Shown piece by piece: positions 27,755 through 37,066 of a stretch of 64,000 nt of DNA (positions within the stretch are counted from its first letter, which is position 1; every line of letters starts with the position of its first letter). Source of the stretch: Pedobacter cryophilus (GTDB taxonomy: Bacteria; Bacteroidota; Bacteroidia; Sphingobacteriales; Sphingobacteriaceae). The stretch lies in contig NZ_SWBP01000003.1 of assembly GCF_005116455.1 (NCBI RefSeq), forward strand, positions 248,012-312,011. Reading direction: 5' to 3'. Position numbers and translations under genes: made by a program. The notes under the pieces were generated by a model. It searched no databases. It was not told the DNA's origin and saw only the letters and a program-made list of their open reading frames with translations.

Positions 27755-29724
27755 TTTGAGCGCTCTAATATTAGATCTACTTTATTGTTTAAGATCATTT
27801 TATTCATTAGTTCTTTTAAGTATGGATATTCATTACTTTGAAAAATAGGCTTTAATGACAAGTTCTGACTTATAGTTAACATGTTTCCATTTTTAGAGGC
27901 TGAAAAAAGATATTTACCGCCATCATTAGGAAGTTTTAAAGCAACACTTTCAGGCAAATTAATAATGTTGAATTTTTCTGGAATCTCTAGGTTAAGTATA
28001 TAAATTTCTTCTGTTGGAGTAAAAAAATCAACAGGATAATCCCTTTTAACAAGTTTAAAAGGGTTTTCTTGTCGTTTTATAAGGATAAAAGGATTCAAAA
28101 ATAATTTACCAGTATTTAAATTATCAAAACCATCTAATTCAATTTCGAACTCTTCTATTAGTATCTCAGAAGGGCTATTTAAATTATTGATTTTGTAATT
28201 ATTGATTTTTAATCTTGGTTGCTTTTCATCTAAATTATTTATAAACTCCTCTTCGGTCGCAAACTTTTGAATAGATTTTCTTTCATCATAAGCGGCATAA
28301 TCATAAAAATATTTTTTCAATACGCCATAGAATTTACCGTCTTCTTTTAATTTTAAGTCGAGCTGAGTTAAATCTCTTTGCTTTCTTACCGGAATAAGAT
28401 TAACCCAATAAGTAGAATCCTTACTGATTGCTCTTCCCTTTCCATTTAAGGCTTGATAAGGTAATAGTCCAAAATCTAAAGTTTTGTCGGTTGCATCTAA
28501 TAAATAAGTATTATCATCAATATTAACTTTTGCAATAACATAATTAAAATCAGTAATTACAGGATAAATTTCTACTGGTAAGCCGTTATTTCTAGTTGAA
28601 AGTAAAACTGGTTCTGTTTTTATTCCTGCATATTGTAATGCAGCAACTAATGCTAAATTGATGTCGCCAATATTACCTGTGTGTGTTGTATATGCTTTTT
28701 TTACTCCGTTCTCAGTCCCATATCCGTAAACATTATTCCAATTGAACCAATTTTTAACAAGGCTGTACACACTTTTTGCCTTAGATAGTTCATCAATTTC
28801 TGGAACGATTTTAATAGAATCAATTTCTGTTTTAAATAAGTCGCTACCTCTTTTAATCTGACCAAAAAATTCTGAATCAGCTTTTAAATCTTGATAAATA
28901 TTTTCCCAAGTCTTAGTGAATTTTCTTGTAGCCCCATTTAAAAAAACTTCCATTAATTCAAAGCTTACACTCGATATGAAATTCTTTGGATTAGTCATAT
29001 ACTCTTCTGTTTTAAAAGCAGGAATATTAAGCATGGTGTACCTTAAATCAGAACAATCGCATGTTATTCCTCTATCATTAAAACAAGCGCTAATAATAGT
29101 TGCTTTCTGATCAGACAATTTTAAAGTCCCTTTTAAAGACGCATTATAATTGAAAATACCAGGGATAACAGCCCTAAAAAGACTTTTAGTTTTTGGAATA
29201 GATTCTTGAAAATCCCAAGAACTTAAATTAAAAATGTACGGTGAAATTATATTATAAGAATATTCAATAATGCACCCGTCTTCAAGATGTGGCATTGTAA
29301 ACTTCACTCTATCGGTATATTTATTTAGTTCCTCTTTATAAATATTTGTCGGTTTTAATTCGGCTCTTTGAATTACACCGTTTTCTAAATAATAAGTAAC
29401 TGCTTTGATCTCACTAATTTTTTCAAACTTAAATGTATCAGATTTTTTAAGAATGATTTCTATTGTTGCTTCATCAAATCCCTTTTTATTAAGCATTTTA
29501 ATTTTTGCATGACGCATATAGCTAATGTTATAACCATCATCATTAGTATTTAAACTGGCATACCCAAAATCATCTATGTAGAATGCATTTGCAGTGGTAT
29601 CTATTGGACAAATGTTTTGTTGTAAATCTTGGATGCTTACGGCACCAGGTAGAAAATCAGCAGAAATGTCTTGTGCACTTGTAAAAAAAGGCAACAGTAG
29701 GATAAAGTAAAAAATTCTTTTCAT
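27751..29724 (-). CDS. DUF3857/transglutaminase-like exported protein (triad lost)
   Basis: This protein has a signal peptide (1-17), a DUF3857 domain and a transglutaminase-like core like its neighbour, but at aligned positions the nucleophile cysteine is Ile355 (GDINLALV) and the histidine is Tyr395 (FNYVIAKV), while Asp410 (LLDATD) is kept. It is therefore probably not a cysteine protease-like enzyme and may have a structural or substrate-binding role. The two genes overlap by four bases. A sequence of this type recurs in Bacteroidota, I believe, so loss of the triad may be family-wide. Confidence 0.86.
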   Translation of the reverse strand: MKRIFYFILLLPFFTSAQDISADFLPGAVSIQDLQQNICPIDTTANAFYIDDFGYASLNTNDDGYNISYMRHAKIKMLNKKGFDEATIEIILKKSDTFKFEKISEIKAVTYYLENGVIQRAELKPTNIYKEELNKYTDRVKFTMPHLEDGCIIEYSYNIISPYIFNLSSWDFQESIPKTKSLFRAVIPGIFNYNASLKGTLKLSDQKATIISACFNDRGITCDCSDLRYTMLNIPAFKTEEYMTNPKNFISSVSFELMEVFLNGATRKFTKTWENIYQDLKADSEFFGQIKRGSDLFKTEIDSIKIVPEIDELSKAKSVYSLVKNWFNWNNVYGYGTENGVKKAYTTHTGNIGDINLALVAALQYAGIKTEPVLLSTRNNGLPVEIYPVITDFNYVIAKVNIDDNTYLLDATDKTLDFGLLPYQALNGKGRAISKDSTYWVNLIPVRKQRDLTQLDLKLKEDGKFYGVLKKYFYDYAAYDERKSIQKFATEEEFINNLDEKQPRLKINNYKINNLNSPSEILIEEFEIELDGFDNLNTGKLFLNPFILIKRQENPFKLVKRDYPVDFFTPTEEIYILNLEIPEKFNIINLPESVALKLPNDGGKYLFSASKNGNMLTISQNLSLKPIFQSNEYPYLKELMNKMILNNKVDLILERSK

Positions 29725-29733
29725 AGATAAATT

Positions 29734-30966
29734 TTAGTCAATTTCATGTATAATCAAGCCTGCCGGAAACTTTGGTTCAAACCAGGTAGATTTAGGAGGC
29801 ATAGATTCGCCAATATCAGCAATTTTCATCAAATCAGAAATAGATGTTGGAAAAAGAAAAAATGCCAGATCAAAAATCCCATCATCTATCATTTTGACAT
29901 GGGCTGCTAAGTCTATTTTCCCACCTATAAAATGTAATCTTTTGTCTTCTCTTGGGTTGATGATATTAAACAAAGGTTCTAAAATATAATCCTGCAATAA
30001 GCTCACATCTAAATCATTTAAAACATTATTATTTAATTGTTTATGAATAGAAATCATATAAGATTTGCCTGCTATATATAACCCAAATTGATGTGCTATT
30101 TCAGGAATTAAATCTTCTTTTTGAATTTCTGTCAAGTCAAATTCAAGCCTTAGAAAATGAAGGACTGATTCTATATTAATTTCTTCTGAAAGTTTTAAAA
30201 AACGGTGAAAAGGAAGAATTGCTAATTGATTAGAGTTGATATAAACAGACGAGAAAAAATTATATTCTTCTTCGCCATGATGTTTTAAATTCAATTTTCT
30301 TCTTTCTATCCCAAAGGTTGAAGCGGCAGCAGCCCTATGGTGACCATCAGCAATATAACTGCTTTTCATTACTACAAAATGAGCAACTAATATGTCTAAT
30401 TGATTTTCATCGACCACTTTCCAAACTTGATGACGTTCATCGTTTAAATGAAAATCTGAAGCAGGATGATTAAATGTAATATCGAGAATCAATTGATCAA
30501 TAGCTGTATTGCCAGGATAAGTGATTAAAACAGGATTAGCATCTATACCAGTTTGTTGAAGATATTCTATTAATCCTTTTTCTCTTTCTGGCCTAGTTAA
30601 TTCATGCTTTTTAATTTTGTTATTTAAATAATCATCTATAGAAGAAACGGTCCAAATTCCGATATAAGAATGCCCATTTTTCTCTTGTCTGTAAACGTAA
30701 ATAGAAGGTATTTTATCTCTTATTAAAATCTCTTTCCCTATAAAATCTTCAAAGTTTTCGGCAATTTTTTTAAAAGTTAATTCTTGCTTAGAACCCTGTA
30801 AATAATAGTTTTCTAATTTGGGAATGAGTAAATGTACAAAGCTATTTTTATTGCTATTTCTAATGAGCTTGGCATTTTCTATCGTCAAATTCTCTAGATC
30901 AACTACCACTTCATTAACCAATAAGGGAATTGGCAAAACAGCTCTAAACGGTTTAATTTTTGGCAT
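29734..30966 (-). CDS. DUF1015 family protein
   Basis: The DUF1015 blocks are visible: IPSIYVYRQEKNGHSYIGIW, SYIADGHHRAAAAS (conserved DGHHR) and LHFIGGK near the end. The 410-residue cytoplasmic protein is of unknown enzymatic function. In Bacteroidota it commonly stands next to serA/serC, as here, suggesting a link to serine metabolism. However, a terminator (31012-31047) and a -7 element (30986-30993) lie between it and serA, so it may be transcribed separately. Confidence 0.9.
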   Translation of the reverse strand: MPKIKPFRAVLPIPLLVNEVVVDLENLTIENAKLIRNSNKNSFVHLLIPKLENYYLQGSKQELTFKKIAENFEDFIGKEILIRDKIPSIYVYRQEKNGHSYIGIWTVSSIDDYLNNKIKKHELTRPEREKGLIEYLQQTGIDANPVLITYPGNTAIDQLILDITFNHPASDFHLNDERHQVWKVVDENQLDILVAHFVVMKSSYIADGHHRAAAASTFGIERRKLNLKHHGEEEYNFFSSVYINSNQLAILPFHRFLKLSEEINIESVLHFLRLEFDLTEIQKEDLIPEIAHQFGLYIAGKSYMISIHKQLNNNVLNDLDVSLLQDYILEPLFNIINPREDKRLHFIGGKIDLAAHVKMIDDGIFDLAFFLFPTSISDLMKIADIGESMPPKSTWFEPKFPAGLIIHEID

Positions 30967-30985
30967 ATTAAAATTGGCGTAATCT

Positions 30986-30993
30986 CAAAAATA
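30986..30993 (-). promoter_or_regulatory. Candidate -7 promoter element for DUF1015
   Basis: On the minus strand TATTTTTG matches TAnnTTTG and is 20 bases before the DUF1015 ATG. It lies after the serA terminator, which agrees with separate transcription. No -33 match is clear. Confidence 0.4.
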
Positions 30994-31011
30994 GTCTTAA
31001 AAATTAGTTTA

Positions 31012-31047
31012 TAAAAAAAGTCTTTACCTTTTTACAGGTAAAGACTT
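31012..31047 (-). terminator. Intrinsic terminator after serA
   Basis: Arms 31036-31047 and 31018-31029 pair perfectly over 12 bases (AAGTCTTTACCT), with a 6-base loop, and the minus-strand RNA then runs into a U tract of about seven. It lies 26 bases past the serA stop codon. Confidence 0.85.
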
Positions 31048-31072
31048 TATATCGTAAAAAATAAACGGCTAA

Positions 31073-32020
31073 CTAACCTTTAAGATGACCAATAATTAAG
31101 TTAGCTAATTCTACACCTATTCTTTCTTGAGCTTCGTTTGTAGAAGCACCAATATGCGGAGTTAAAGAAACCTTAGCATGTTGTAATAAATCTAATCTTG
31201 GAGTTGGTTCGTTATCAAAAACATCTAAACCTGCAAAAGAAACTTTGCCGCTATTTAAAGCTTCAATTAAAGCATCTTCATCAATAGTTCCACCTCTAGA
31301 GCAGTTTACAATTCCAACACCTGATTTTATTTTAGCAAATTCTGCTGTTCCTAAAACTGGTTTTTCTGTAAATGGAATATGTAAGCTAATAAAGTCTGAC
31401 TGAGCCAAAAGATCATCAAAACTTACTTTTGTAACTGGCACATCTACTTTTAAACCTCCTGAGAGTTCTAAAGGTAAAGTAGCAGGAATATCGTAAAGGT
31501 CAAATGCTAATACATCCATTCCTAAACCTAAAGCAATTTTAGCAGTTTCTTTTCCTATTCTACCAAAACCAATAATGCCCATTTTTTTGCCTTTTAGCTC
31601 AATACCCTTGGCATAATCTTTTTTCAATTGATTAAACTGAGTATTTCCAACAACAGGCATTTTTCTGTTGGCATCATAAACAAATCTTACACCGTTAAAA
31701 AGATGCGTAAAAACTAATTCGGCAACAGATTGAGAAGAAGAAGCTGGTGTATTTTCTACTGCAATACCTTTGCTTTTAGCATATTCAACATCAATGTTAT
31801 CCATGCCTACACCGCCTCTACCAATAATTCTTAAGTTAGGGCAAGCATCAATCAAGTCTTTTCTTACTTTGGTTGCACTTCTTACCGTGATACCATCATA
31901 AGCATTTAATTTAGAAGCTAATTCCTCTTGTGGAATATGTTGAGTATCTACTTCTATGCCGGCTTCTTCTAATAGTTTTTTTCCTATTGGATCTATACCG
32001 TCGTTTGCTAAAATTTTCAT
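31073..32020 (-). CDS. serA: D-3-phosphoglycerate dehydrogenase, short form
   Basis: This NAD-dependent enzyme starts serine synthesis from 3-phosphoglycerate. The catalytic and Rossmann parts are clear: GIIGFGRIGKETAKIALGLGM (the dinucleotide fold GxGxxG), VNCSRGGTIDEDAL and TPHIGAST with the catalytic His. At 315 residues it lacks the C-terminal ACT or ASB domains of longer SerA types, so serine feedback through an ACT domain is not expected. It follows serC by 39 bases. Confidence 0.94.
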   Translation of the reverse strand: MKILANDGIDPIGKKLLEEAGIEVDTQHIPQEELASKLNAYDGITVRSATKVRKDLIDACPNLRIIGRGGVGMDNIDVEYAKSKGIAVENTPASSSQSVAELVFTHLFNGVRFVYDANRKMPVVGNTQFNQLKKDYAKGIELKGKKMGIIGFGRIGKETAKIALGLGMDVLAFDLYDIPATLPLELSGGLKVDVPVTKVSFDDLLAQSDFISLHIPFTEKPVLGTAEFAKIKSGVGIVNCSRGGTIDEDALIEALNSGKVSFAGLDVFDNEPTPRLDLLQHAKVSLTPHIGASTNEAQERIGVELANLIIGHLKG

Positions 32021-32059
32021 TATTTATTTTGGGTTGGTTGATTTTTTAAAATATTGATA

Positions 32060-33127
32060 TTAAGCGTTTTGCTCAGCAAATTCTTGCATTGCTTCTATCA
32101 AAACATGTACGCTAGTAATTGGTAAAGCATTATATTGTGAAGCTCTAAAACCGCCTACACTTCTATGGCCTTTTATACCTATACAACCTTTATCTTCAGC
32201 ATATTTCAAAAATGGTTTCTCCAATTCTGGATTTTCCATTACAAAACATATACTCATTTTAGAACGGTCTTCTACAGCAGTTGTTCCTTTAAATAAAGGG
32301 TTTCTATCTATTTCCATATAAAGTGCCGCTGCTTTAGCGTCATTTTCTTTAGCAATTTGAGCTACACCACCTTTTGCTTTTAACCATCTTAAATTAAGCA
32401 TGGATACAAAAACAGAGAAAACTGGCGGAGTGTTGTACATAGATTCTCCTTCTATATGGATTTTATAATCTAACATAGAAGGAATTTTACGTCCTGATTT
32501 TCCTAAAATTTCATCCTTTACAATCACTAATGTTGCACCAGCTGGACCAATATTTTTTTGAGCACCTGCATAAATCAGATCAAAATCTGCTACATTAATT
32601 TCTTTGCTAAATATATCAGAAGACATATCACAAACTATAGGAACATTAGTTTGTGGAAAAGAATGCATTTGGGTCCCAAAAATGGTATTGTTTGATGTAC
32701 AGTGAAAATAAACGTTATCTTCTGAAATGCTGTAATCTTTAGGGATATAACTGTAATTTTTATCTTTTGATGATGCAACAACCTCTACTTCGCCAAATAA
32801 TTTAGCTTCGGCCACAGCTTTTTTAGCCCATACTCCTGTTTCTAAGTAAGCTGCTTTTTTGCCTTCTGGTAACAAGTTCATAGCTACCATACAAAACTGT
32901 AAACTTGCGCCTCCTTGTAAAAAAACAACCGAGTAACCTGCGGGTACATTTAAAAGTTCTTTCACTAAATTGATGGCTTCATCCATTACAGCTACAAATT
33001 CTGGAGCTCTGTGTGAGATCTCTAAAATTGATAAGCCAGTATCATTAAAATTTAAAACTGCCTGAGAGGCTTGTTTAAACACTTCCTGTGGTAAAATGCA
33101 GGGACCTGCACCAAAATTATGTTTCAT
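32060..33127 (-). CDS. serC: Phosphoserine aminotransferase
   Basis: SerC converts 3-phosphohydroxypyruvate to phosphoserine with pyridoxal phosphate. The start [35 protein letters not shown], and the lysine region [16 protein letters not shown] (cofactor lysine in GAQKN) are diagnostic; [16 protein letters not shown] closes the protein. Length (355) is normal. The serC-serA pair is a single serine-synthesis operon. Confidence 0.96.
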   Translation of the reverse strand: MKHNFGAGPCILPQEVFKQASQAVLNFNDTGLSILEISHRAPEFVAVMDEAINLVKELLNVPAGYSVVFLQGGASLQFCMVAMNLLPEGKKAAYLETGVWAKKAVAEAKLFGEVEVVASSKDKNYSYIPKDYSISEDNVYFHCTSNNTIFGTQMHSFPQTNVPIVCDMSSDIFSKEINVADFDLIYAGAQKNIGPAGATLVIVKDEILGKSGRKIPSMLDYKIHIEGESMYNTPPVFSVFVSMLNLRWLKAKGGVAQIAKENDAKAAALYMEIDRNPLFKGTTAVEDRSKMSICFVMENPELEKPFLKYAEDKGCIGIKGHRSVGGFRASQYNALPITSVHVLIEAMQEFAEQNA

Positions 33128-33149
33128 TTCTTTTAAATATTTATTAGGT

Positions 33150-33157
33150 CAAATTTA
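33150..33157 (-). promoter_or_regulatory. Candidate -7 promoter element for serC-serA
   Basis: On the minus strand TAAATTTG matches TAnnTTTG, 23 bases before the serC ATG. A matching -33 element is not seen. Confidence 0.42.
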
Positions 33158-33187
33158 TGATAAACAATGTGGATACCTATATTTATT

Positions 33188-35614
33188 TTAAAATTTGGTA
33201 ATTAATCTCACATTAAGTTGTCTTGCTGTTAAATAATTAGGAATAGCAAATTGAAAATTATTCACATCGGTAATCCATAAATAAGAAACAGTATTGTTAA
33301 TATTGAGGAGATTAAAAATCTCGGCATATACAATCATTGATTTTAAATATTTATCCAATAATCTGGGTTTATGCGTACTTTCTGGATCTAATATATCTTT
33401 AGAAAATCCTATATCTAACCTTTTATACGCTGGAATATTAAATTCTTGTTGGTATTGCTGCGCTCCCGGAGGGCCTGTTGGTAACCTAGATCCAAAAAGT
33501 AAATTCATGTGTACTTTATAGGTTGGACTTCTGAATAATTTATCCTGAAAAAAAGCTGAAAAATTTACTCTTTGATCGGTTGGTCTTTTTAAATAACCAG
33601 GATAAATAGTTTCGGTACTTCCATTATCATTTTGTATAATGTAAGAATCATTTTCTATATCTTCTCCTGTTTTCATTATCGAAAGCCTGAATGACGATTC
33701 TAAATCTTTTATAAACTCTCCGTTAATTCTAAAATCAATACCGGTTGCATAACCTTTAGATTGCTGATTAGCATAATACCTTACCCTCAAATTTTCTATG
33801 TTATATGGCGTAAGATTATATAGATATTTAAAATAAGCTTCAGTAGTGAATTTTAATTGCGTACCTAAACCTTTAAATTGATAATCTGATGATAGCACAA
33901 AATGCAAAGATTTTTGAGACTTAACTTCTCTATTAATACTACCGTTAAAGTTTCTTGATTCTCTGTAAAAAGGTGGCTGAACGTATAAACCTGTAGCCAA
34001 TTTATAGATAATATCTTTTGCAAAATTTGGACGATAAGCAAAAACTATACGTGGACTTGGAATAAATTCTTTAGTAAAATTGTTGTAATTGAATCTTATG
34101 CCACCGGTAAAAGAAAGCTTTTTATTTATATCTGATGAATTTTGAACGTAACCAGAATATCTGATGGTGTTCACTTGATTGGCAGCTTCTACAGATTGTG
34201 ATAAAACAAAATTTGAAAAGTTATTTGGGATAGAAAAACCTGCTGAATCTATCAATTCAAACTCTTTTAAATTGTCAGTAATTTTATCATACTGAAACCT
34301 AAAACCTGTTTCCCAGTAAGATTTTTTTGTGGTATAATTAAGTTTTAATTCGCTGGCATAAATATCTGCTTTAAGCTCATTTCTTCCATAATTTTGATAC
34401 GCTCCTATTCCTCTGTTGGCTCTTACTCTGCCGAAATTGTTATTGGCAAAATCATTTTCAATTTCATCAAAAATATAAGACCCAAGAATATCAAAATTCT
34501 CTTTTTCGGTCATATAAAAAACCGAGTTTACCCACTTAAAATTTAGTTTATCACTAATTTCTGAATTTAAAGTAATAGAAGAAACTAAGTTATTGTACTC
34601 GTCTTTTTCTTGCCCTTCATAATTCACCCTTAAGCGCAAAAGTTCATTAAAAGTACCAAATTGGGTTTCTCTAGATTGGGGAACTAACCCAAATTTGCTA
34701 CTGTTGTAAATTCCTAAAAAGCTTAAACTTGTTTTTTTACTGATTTTAAAATTCAATAAAGCCTGAAAATCATAAAACTGCGGGTTATAGCTTCCTTCTA
34801 CAGGTTGAGAATTTAGAATAAACTTATTTTGTTTATTTCTAAAACCCACTGCGCCATTAATATTTTTGTAAGAAAAAAAACCAGTTGCCGATACTCCATT
34901 AGTACCCACACCAGCAGTGTATTTTACCGTATCGGTGTTTTTATATTGAACATCTAAAACGGAAGAAAGCTTATCTCCGTAGCGTGGTGTAAAACCTCCG
35001 GCAGAAAACTTCACATTCCCCACCAAATCCGGATTAATTAAACTTAAACCCTCTTGTTGGCCATTTCTTACTAAATAAGGTTTGTAAATTTCCACATCGT
35101 TAATGTAAATTAGGTTTTCATCAAAATTACCTCCTCTTACAGAGTATTGAGAACTCAACTCATTATTGGTAGAAACACCAGGAAGTTGTTTTAAAATGGC
35201 TTCAAAGTTTTGAGAAACATTAGGATTTTGAGAAACAATTTTAGGATCAATCCTAATCATTCCTTGGCTTCTACCAATTTGATCCTGTACAATAACTTGT
35301 TCTAAGTTTTGAAGATCTCTGTTTAAAGTAATTGATAAATTAAAATCTTTACCAGCTGTAAGTTTTACTTCTACATTACTGGTTGTAAACCCTAAAGAAC
35401 TAAAGGTAACCACATAATTACCTGGTTTTAGTTTAATTTCATAAGCTCCATTTTGGTTGGTATTGGCAAAAATTTTGGTGCCTTGTATTACCACTCTCAC
35501 ATCTGCTTGTGGTAAATTTAGCTCGTTATTTACAACACCTTTTATGCTTTGTAAAGTTTGAGCTTTGGTAAAAAACGGAAATAATAAGAATAGAAATAAG
35601 AGCTTCTTAATCAT
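33188..35614 (-). CDS. TonB-dependent outer-membrane receptor with carboxypeptidase-regulatory N-terminus
   Basis: A signal peptide (about 1-18) is followed by a carboxypeptidase-regulatory-like beta domain (about 22-105, LKPGNYVVTFSSLGFTTSNV), a plug domain (about 120-230, YSVRGGNFDENLIYINDVEIYKP) and a long beta barrel ending in aromatic-rich strands. The 808 residues are short for SusC and closer to the single-receptor type. The ligand is unknown and no SusD partner adjoins. The final residue is phenylalanine (ITKF), as in barrel proteins. It is followed on the same strand by serC after a 60-base gap, and rpe lies just upstream. Confidence 0.9.
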   Translation of the reverse strand: MIKKLLFLFLLFPFFTKAQTLQSIKGVVNNELNLPQADVRVVIQGTKIFANTNQNGAYEIKLKPGNYVVTFSSLGFTTSNVEVKLTAGKDFNLSITLNRDLQNLEQVIVQDQIGRSQGMIRIDPKIVSQNPNVSQNFEAILKQLPGVSTNNELSSQYSVRGGNFDENLIYINDVEIYKPYLVRNGQQEGLSLINPDLVGNVKFSAGGFTPRYGDKLSSVLDVQYKNTDTVKYTAGVGTNGVSATGFFSYKNINGAVGFRNKQNKFILNSQPVEGSYNPQFYDFQALLNFKISKKTSLSFLGIYNSSKFGLVPQSRETQFGTFNELLRLRVNYEGQEKDEYNNLVSSITLNSEISDKLNFKWVNSVFYMTEKENFDILGSYIFDEIENDFANNNFGRVRANRGIGAYQNYGRNELKADIYASELKLNYTTKKSYWETGFRFQYDKITDNLKEFELIDSAGFSIPNNFSNFVLSQSVEAANQVNTIRYSGYVQNSSDINKKLSFTGGIRFNYNNFTKEFIPSPRIVFAYRPNFAKDIIYKLATGLYVQPPFYRESRNFNGSINREVKSQKSLHFVLSSDYQFKGLGTQLKFTTEAYFKYLYNLTPYNIENLRVRYYANQQSKGYATGIDFRINGEFIKDLESSFRLSIMKTGEDIENDSYIIQNDNGSTETIYPGYLKRPTDQRVNFSAFFQDKLFRSPTYKVHMNLLFGSRLPTGPPGAQQYQQEFNIPAYKRLDIGFSKDILDPESTHKPRLLDKYLKSMIVYAEIFNLLNINNTVSYLWITDVNNFQFAIPNYLTARQLNVRLITKF

Positions 35615-35628
35615 TGAAATACCGACTA

Positions 35629-36300
35629 TTAAGCGCTTAAAATGTTAGGGGATATTTTCTTTAATTCGGCAATAGCATGATGTTGATCTACTGCACTAAA
35701 AATTGCATTTCCGGCTACCAAAACATTAGCGCCAGCTTTTAATAAAGCTAAAGAGTTGTGTATACTTACGCCACCATCAATCTCTATGTATAAATTAGGA
35801 TTACTTTCTAAAGCCATCTTTTTAAGTTGATGAATTTTATGATAAGTATGATCTATAAATTTTTGTCCGCCAAAACCAGGATTTACCGACATAATTAATA
35901 CCAAATCTAAATCATGAAGAATATCGGACAAAACAGCAACCGGCGTATGTGGATTTAAAGCCACACCAGCTTTGCAACCTAACTCTTTAATGGCTTGTAC
36001 GGTTCTATGTAAATGAGTGCAAGCTTCATAATGTACAGTAATAATTTCGGCACCAACATCTTTAAATTCTTTTAAATACCTATCGGGATTTACAATCATT
36101 AAATGTACATCTAAAGGCTTTTTAGCGAAGTTATTTACCGCAGCAATTACAGGAAATCCAAAAGAAATATTAGGAACAAATAACCCATCCATTACATCTA
36201 CATGAATCCAATCGGCATCACTTTTATTCAACATTTGGATATCTTCTTCCAGATTGGCAAAATTGGCAGAAAGTATTGAAGGAGCAATTAAGTGGTTCAT
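35629..36300 (-). CDS. rpe: Ribulose-phosphate 3-epimerase
   Basis: Rpe interconverts ribulose 5-phosphate and xylulose 5-phosphate in the pentose phosphate pathway. LIAPSILSANFANL, HVDVMDGLFVPNISFG, VMSVNPGFGGQKF (here LIMSVNPGFGGQKF) and EIDGGVS are the usual TIM-barrel motifs with metal-binding His and Asp. Length (223) fits. The TonB receptor gene follows it after 14 bases on the same strand. Confidence 0.95.
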   Translation of the reverse strand: MNHLIAPSILSANFANLEEDIQMLNKSDADWIHVDVMDGLFVPNISFGFPVIAAVNNFAKKPLDVHLMIVNPDRYLKEFKDVGAEIITVHYEACTHLHRTVQAIKELGCKAGVALNPHTPVAVLSDILHDLDLVLIMSVNPGFGGQKFIDHTYHKIHQLKKMALESNPNLYIEIDGGVSIHNSLALLKAGANVLVAGNAIFSAVDQHHAIAELKKISPNILSA

Positions 36301-36304
36301 GCTT

Positions 36305-36312
36305 CAAATATA
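36305..36312 (-). promoter_or_regulatory. Candidate -7 promoter element for rpe
   Basis: On the minus strand TATATTTG matches TAnnTTTG and ends only four bases before the rpe ATG, so a transcript from it would have almost no leader. No -33 match is clear. Confidence 0.38.
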
Positions 36313-36394
36313 CTAAATAAGCTTTCTTTTGAAAATTATCAGAATGAGAGGAAATCTAATTCTATAATAAGTATATTTATAGTGATTCAAGTAT

Positions 36395-36934
36395 ATGAAA
36401 TACCTCTTATTAATAGCATTTCTTGTTTTTCAAATTTCTAAAGTAGAAGCACAAACTTATAGTGCTAAGGAAATATACATCCATTTTTTTTCACCCGCAC
36501 CAATTGCAGATATTGAAGCCATCACCAATTCTGCTTCTGTTATTTTAAATACAGATAAAAAAGAAGTGGAAATTGACCTAAAAGTAGCTGCTTTTAAGTT
36601 TAAAAAAGCCTTAATGCAAACTCATTTTAATGAAAAATATATTGAAAGTAAAAGGTATCCTAATGCTGGTTTTAAAGGAAAATTTAAAGAAATCATCAAT
36701 CTAGAAAAAGATGGTACTTACATGCTCAACTTAGACGGTAAATTTAATATTCACGGAGTAGAGCGACAAAAAAATATTACCTGTAAAATTGTAGTGAAAG
36801 ACCATGTAGTGGCATTTGAAACTGCTTTTAAATTATTAAGTGCCGATTACAAAATTAAAGCTCCTGATGTAATTTACAGAAAAGTTGGTCAAGAAGTAAA
36901 TATTGATTCTAACGGAATTTTAGTTAAGAATTAA
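36395..36934 (+). CDS. YceI-family exported protein
   Basis: A signal peptide (about 1-19) is followed by a YceI-like lipocalin-type barrel with KKALMQTHFNEKYIESKRYPNAGFKGKFKEI and LDGKFNIHGVERQKNITCKI. YceI proteins bind isoprenoid or fatty-acyl ligands in the periplasm. The 179-residue length is normal. It is divergent from rpe and followed by a DUF305 gene after 132 bases. Confidence 0.88.
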   Translation: MKYLLLIAFLVFQISKVEAQTYSAKEIYIHFFSPAPIADIEAITNSASVILNTDKKEVEIDLKVAAFKFKKALMQTHFNEKYIESKRYPNAGFKGKFKEIINLEKDGTYMLNLDGKFNIHGVERQKNITCKIVVKDHVVAFETAFKLLSADYKIKAPDVIYRKVGQEVNIDSNGILVKN

Positions 36935-37020
36935 TCAATATTACTTGGTTTATAAATTCCATACACCCATATCCTATTTCTATCTTAAAATCACATTTTA
37001 ATTTAAGCATGGTTATTGCG

Positions 37021-37056
37021 TTAATTGTGAAACCACCAATTATTTTTCACAATTAA
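37021..37056. promoter_or_regulatory. 12-12-12 perfect inverted repeat upstream of DUF305 gene
   Basis: TTAATTGTGAAA (37021-37032) and its exact complement TTTCACAATTAA (37045-37056) are separated by 12 bases, ending 10 bases before the ATG at 37067. The symmetry suits a dimeric repressor or an mRNA hairpin; no nearby regulator gene is seen to bind it. Confidence 0.6.
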
Positions 37057-37066
37057 AAAAACCAAA

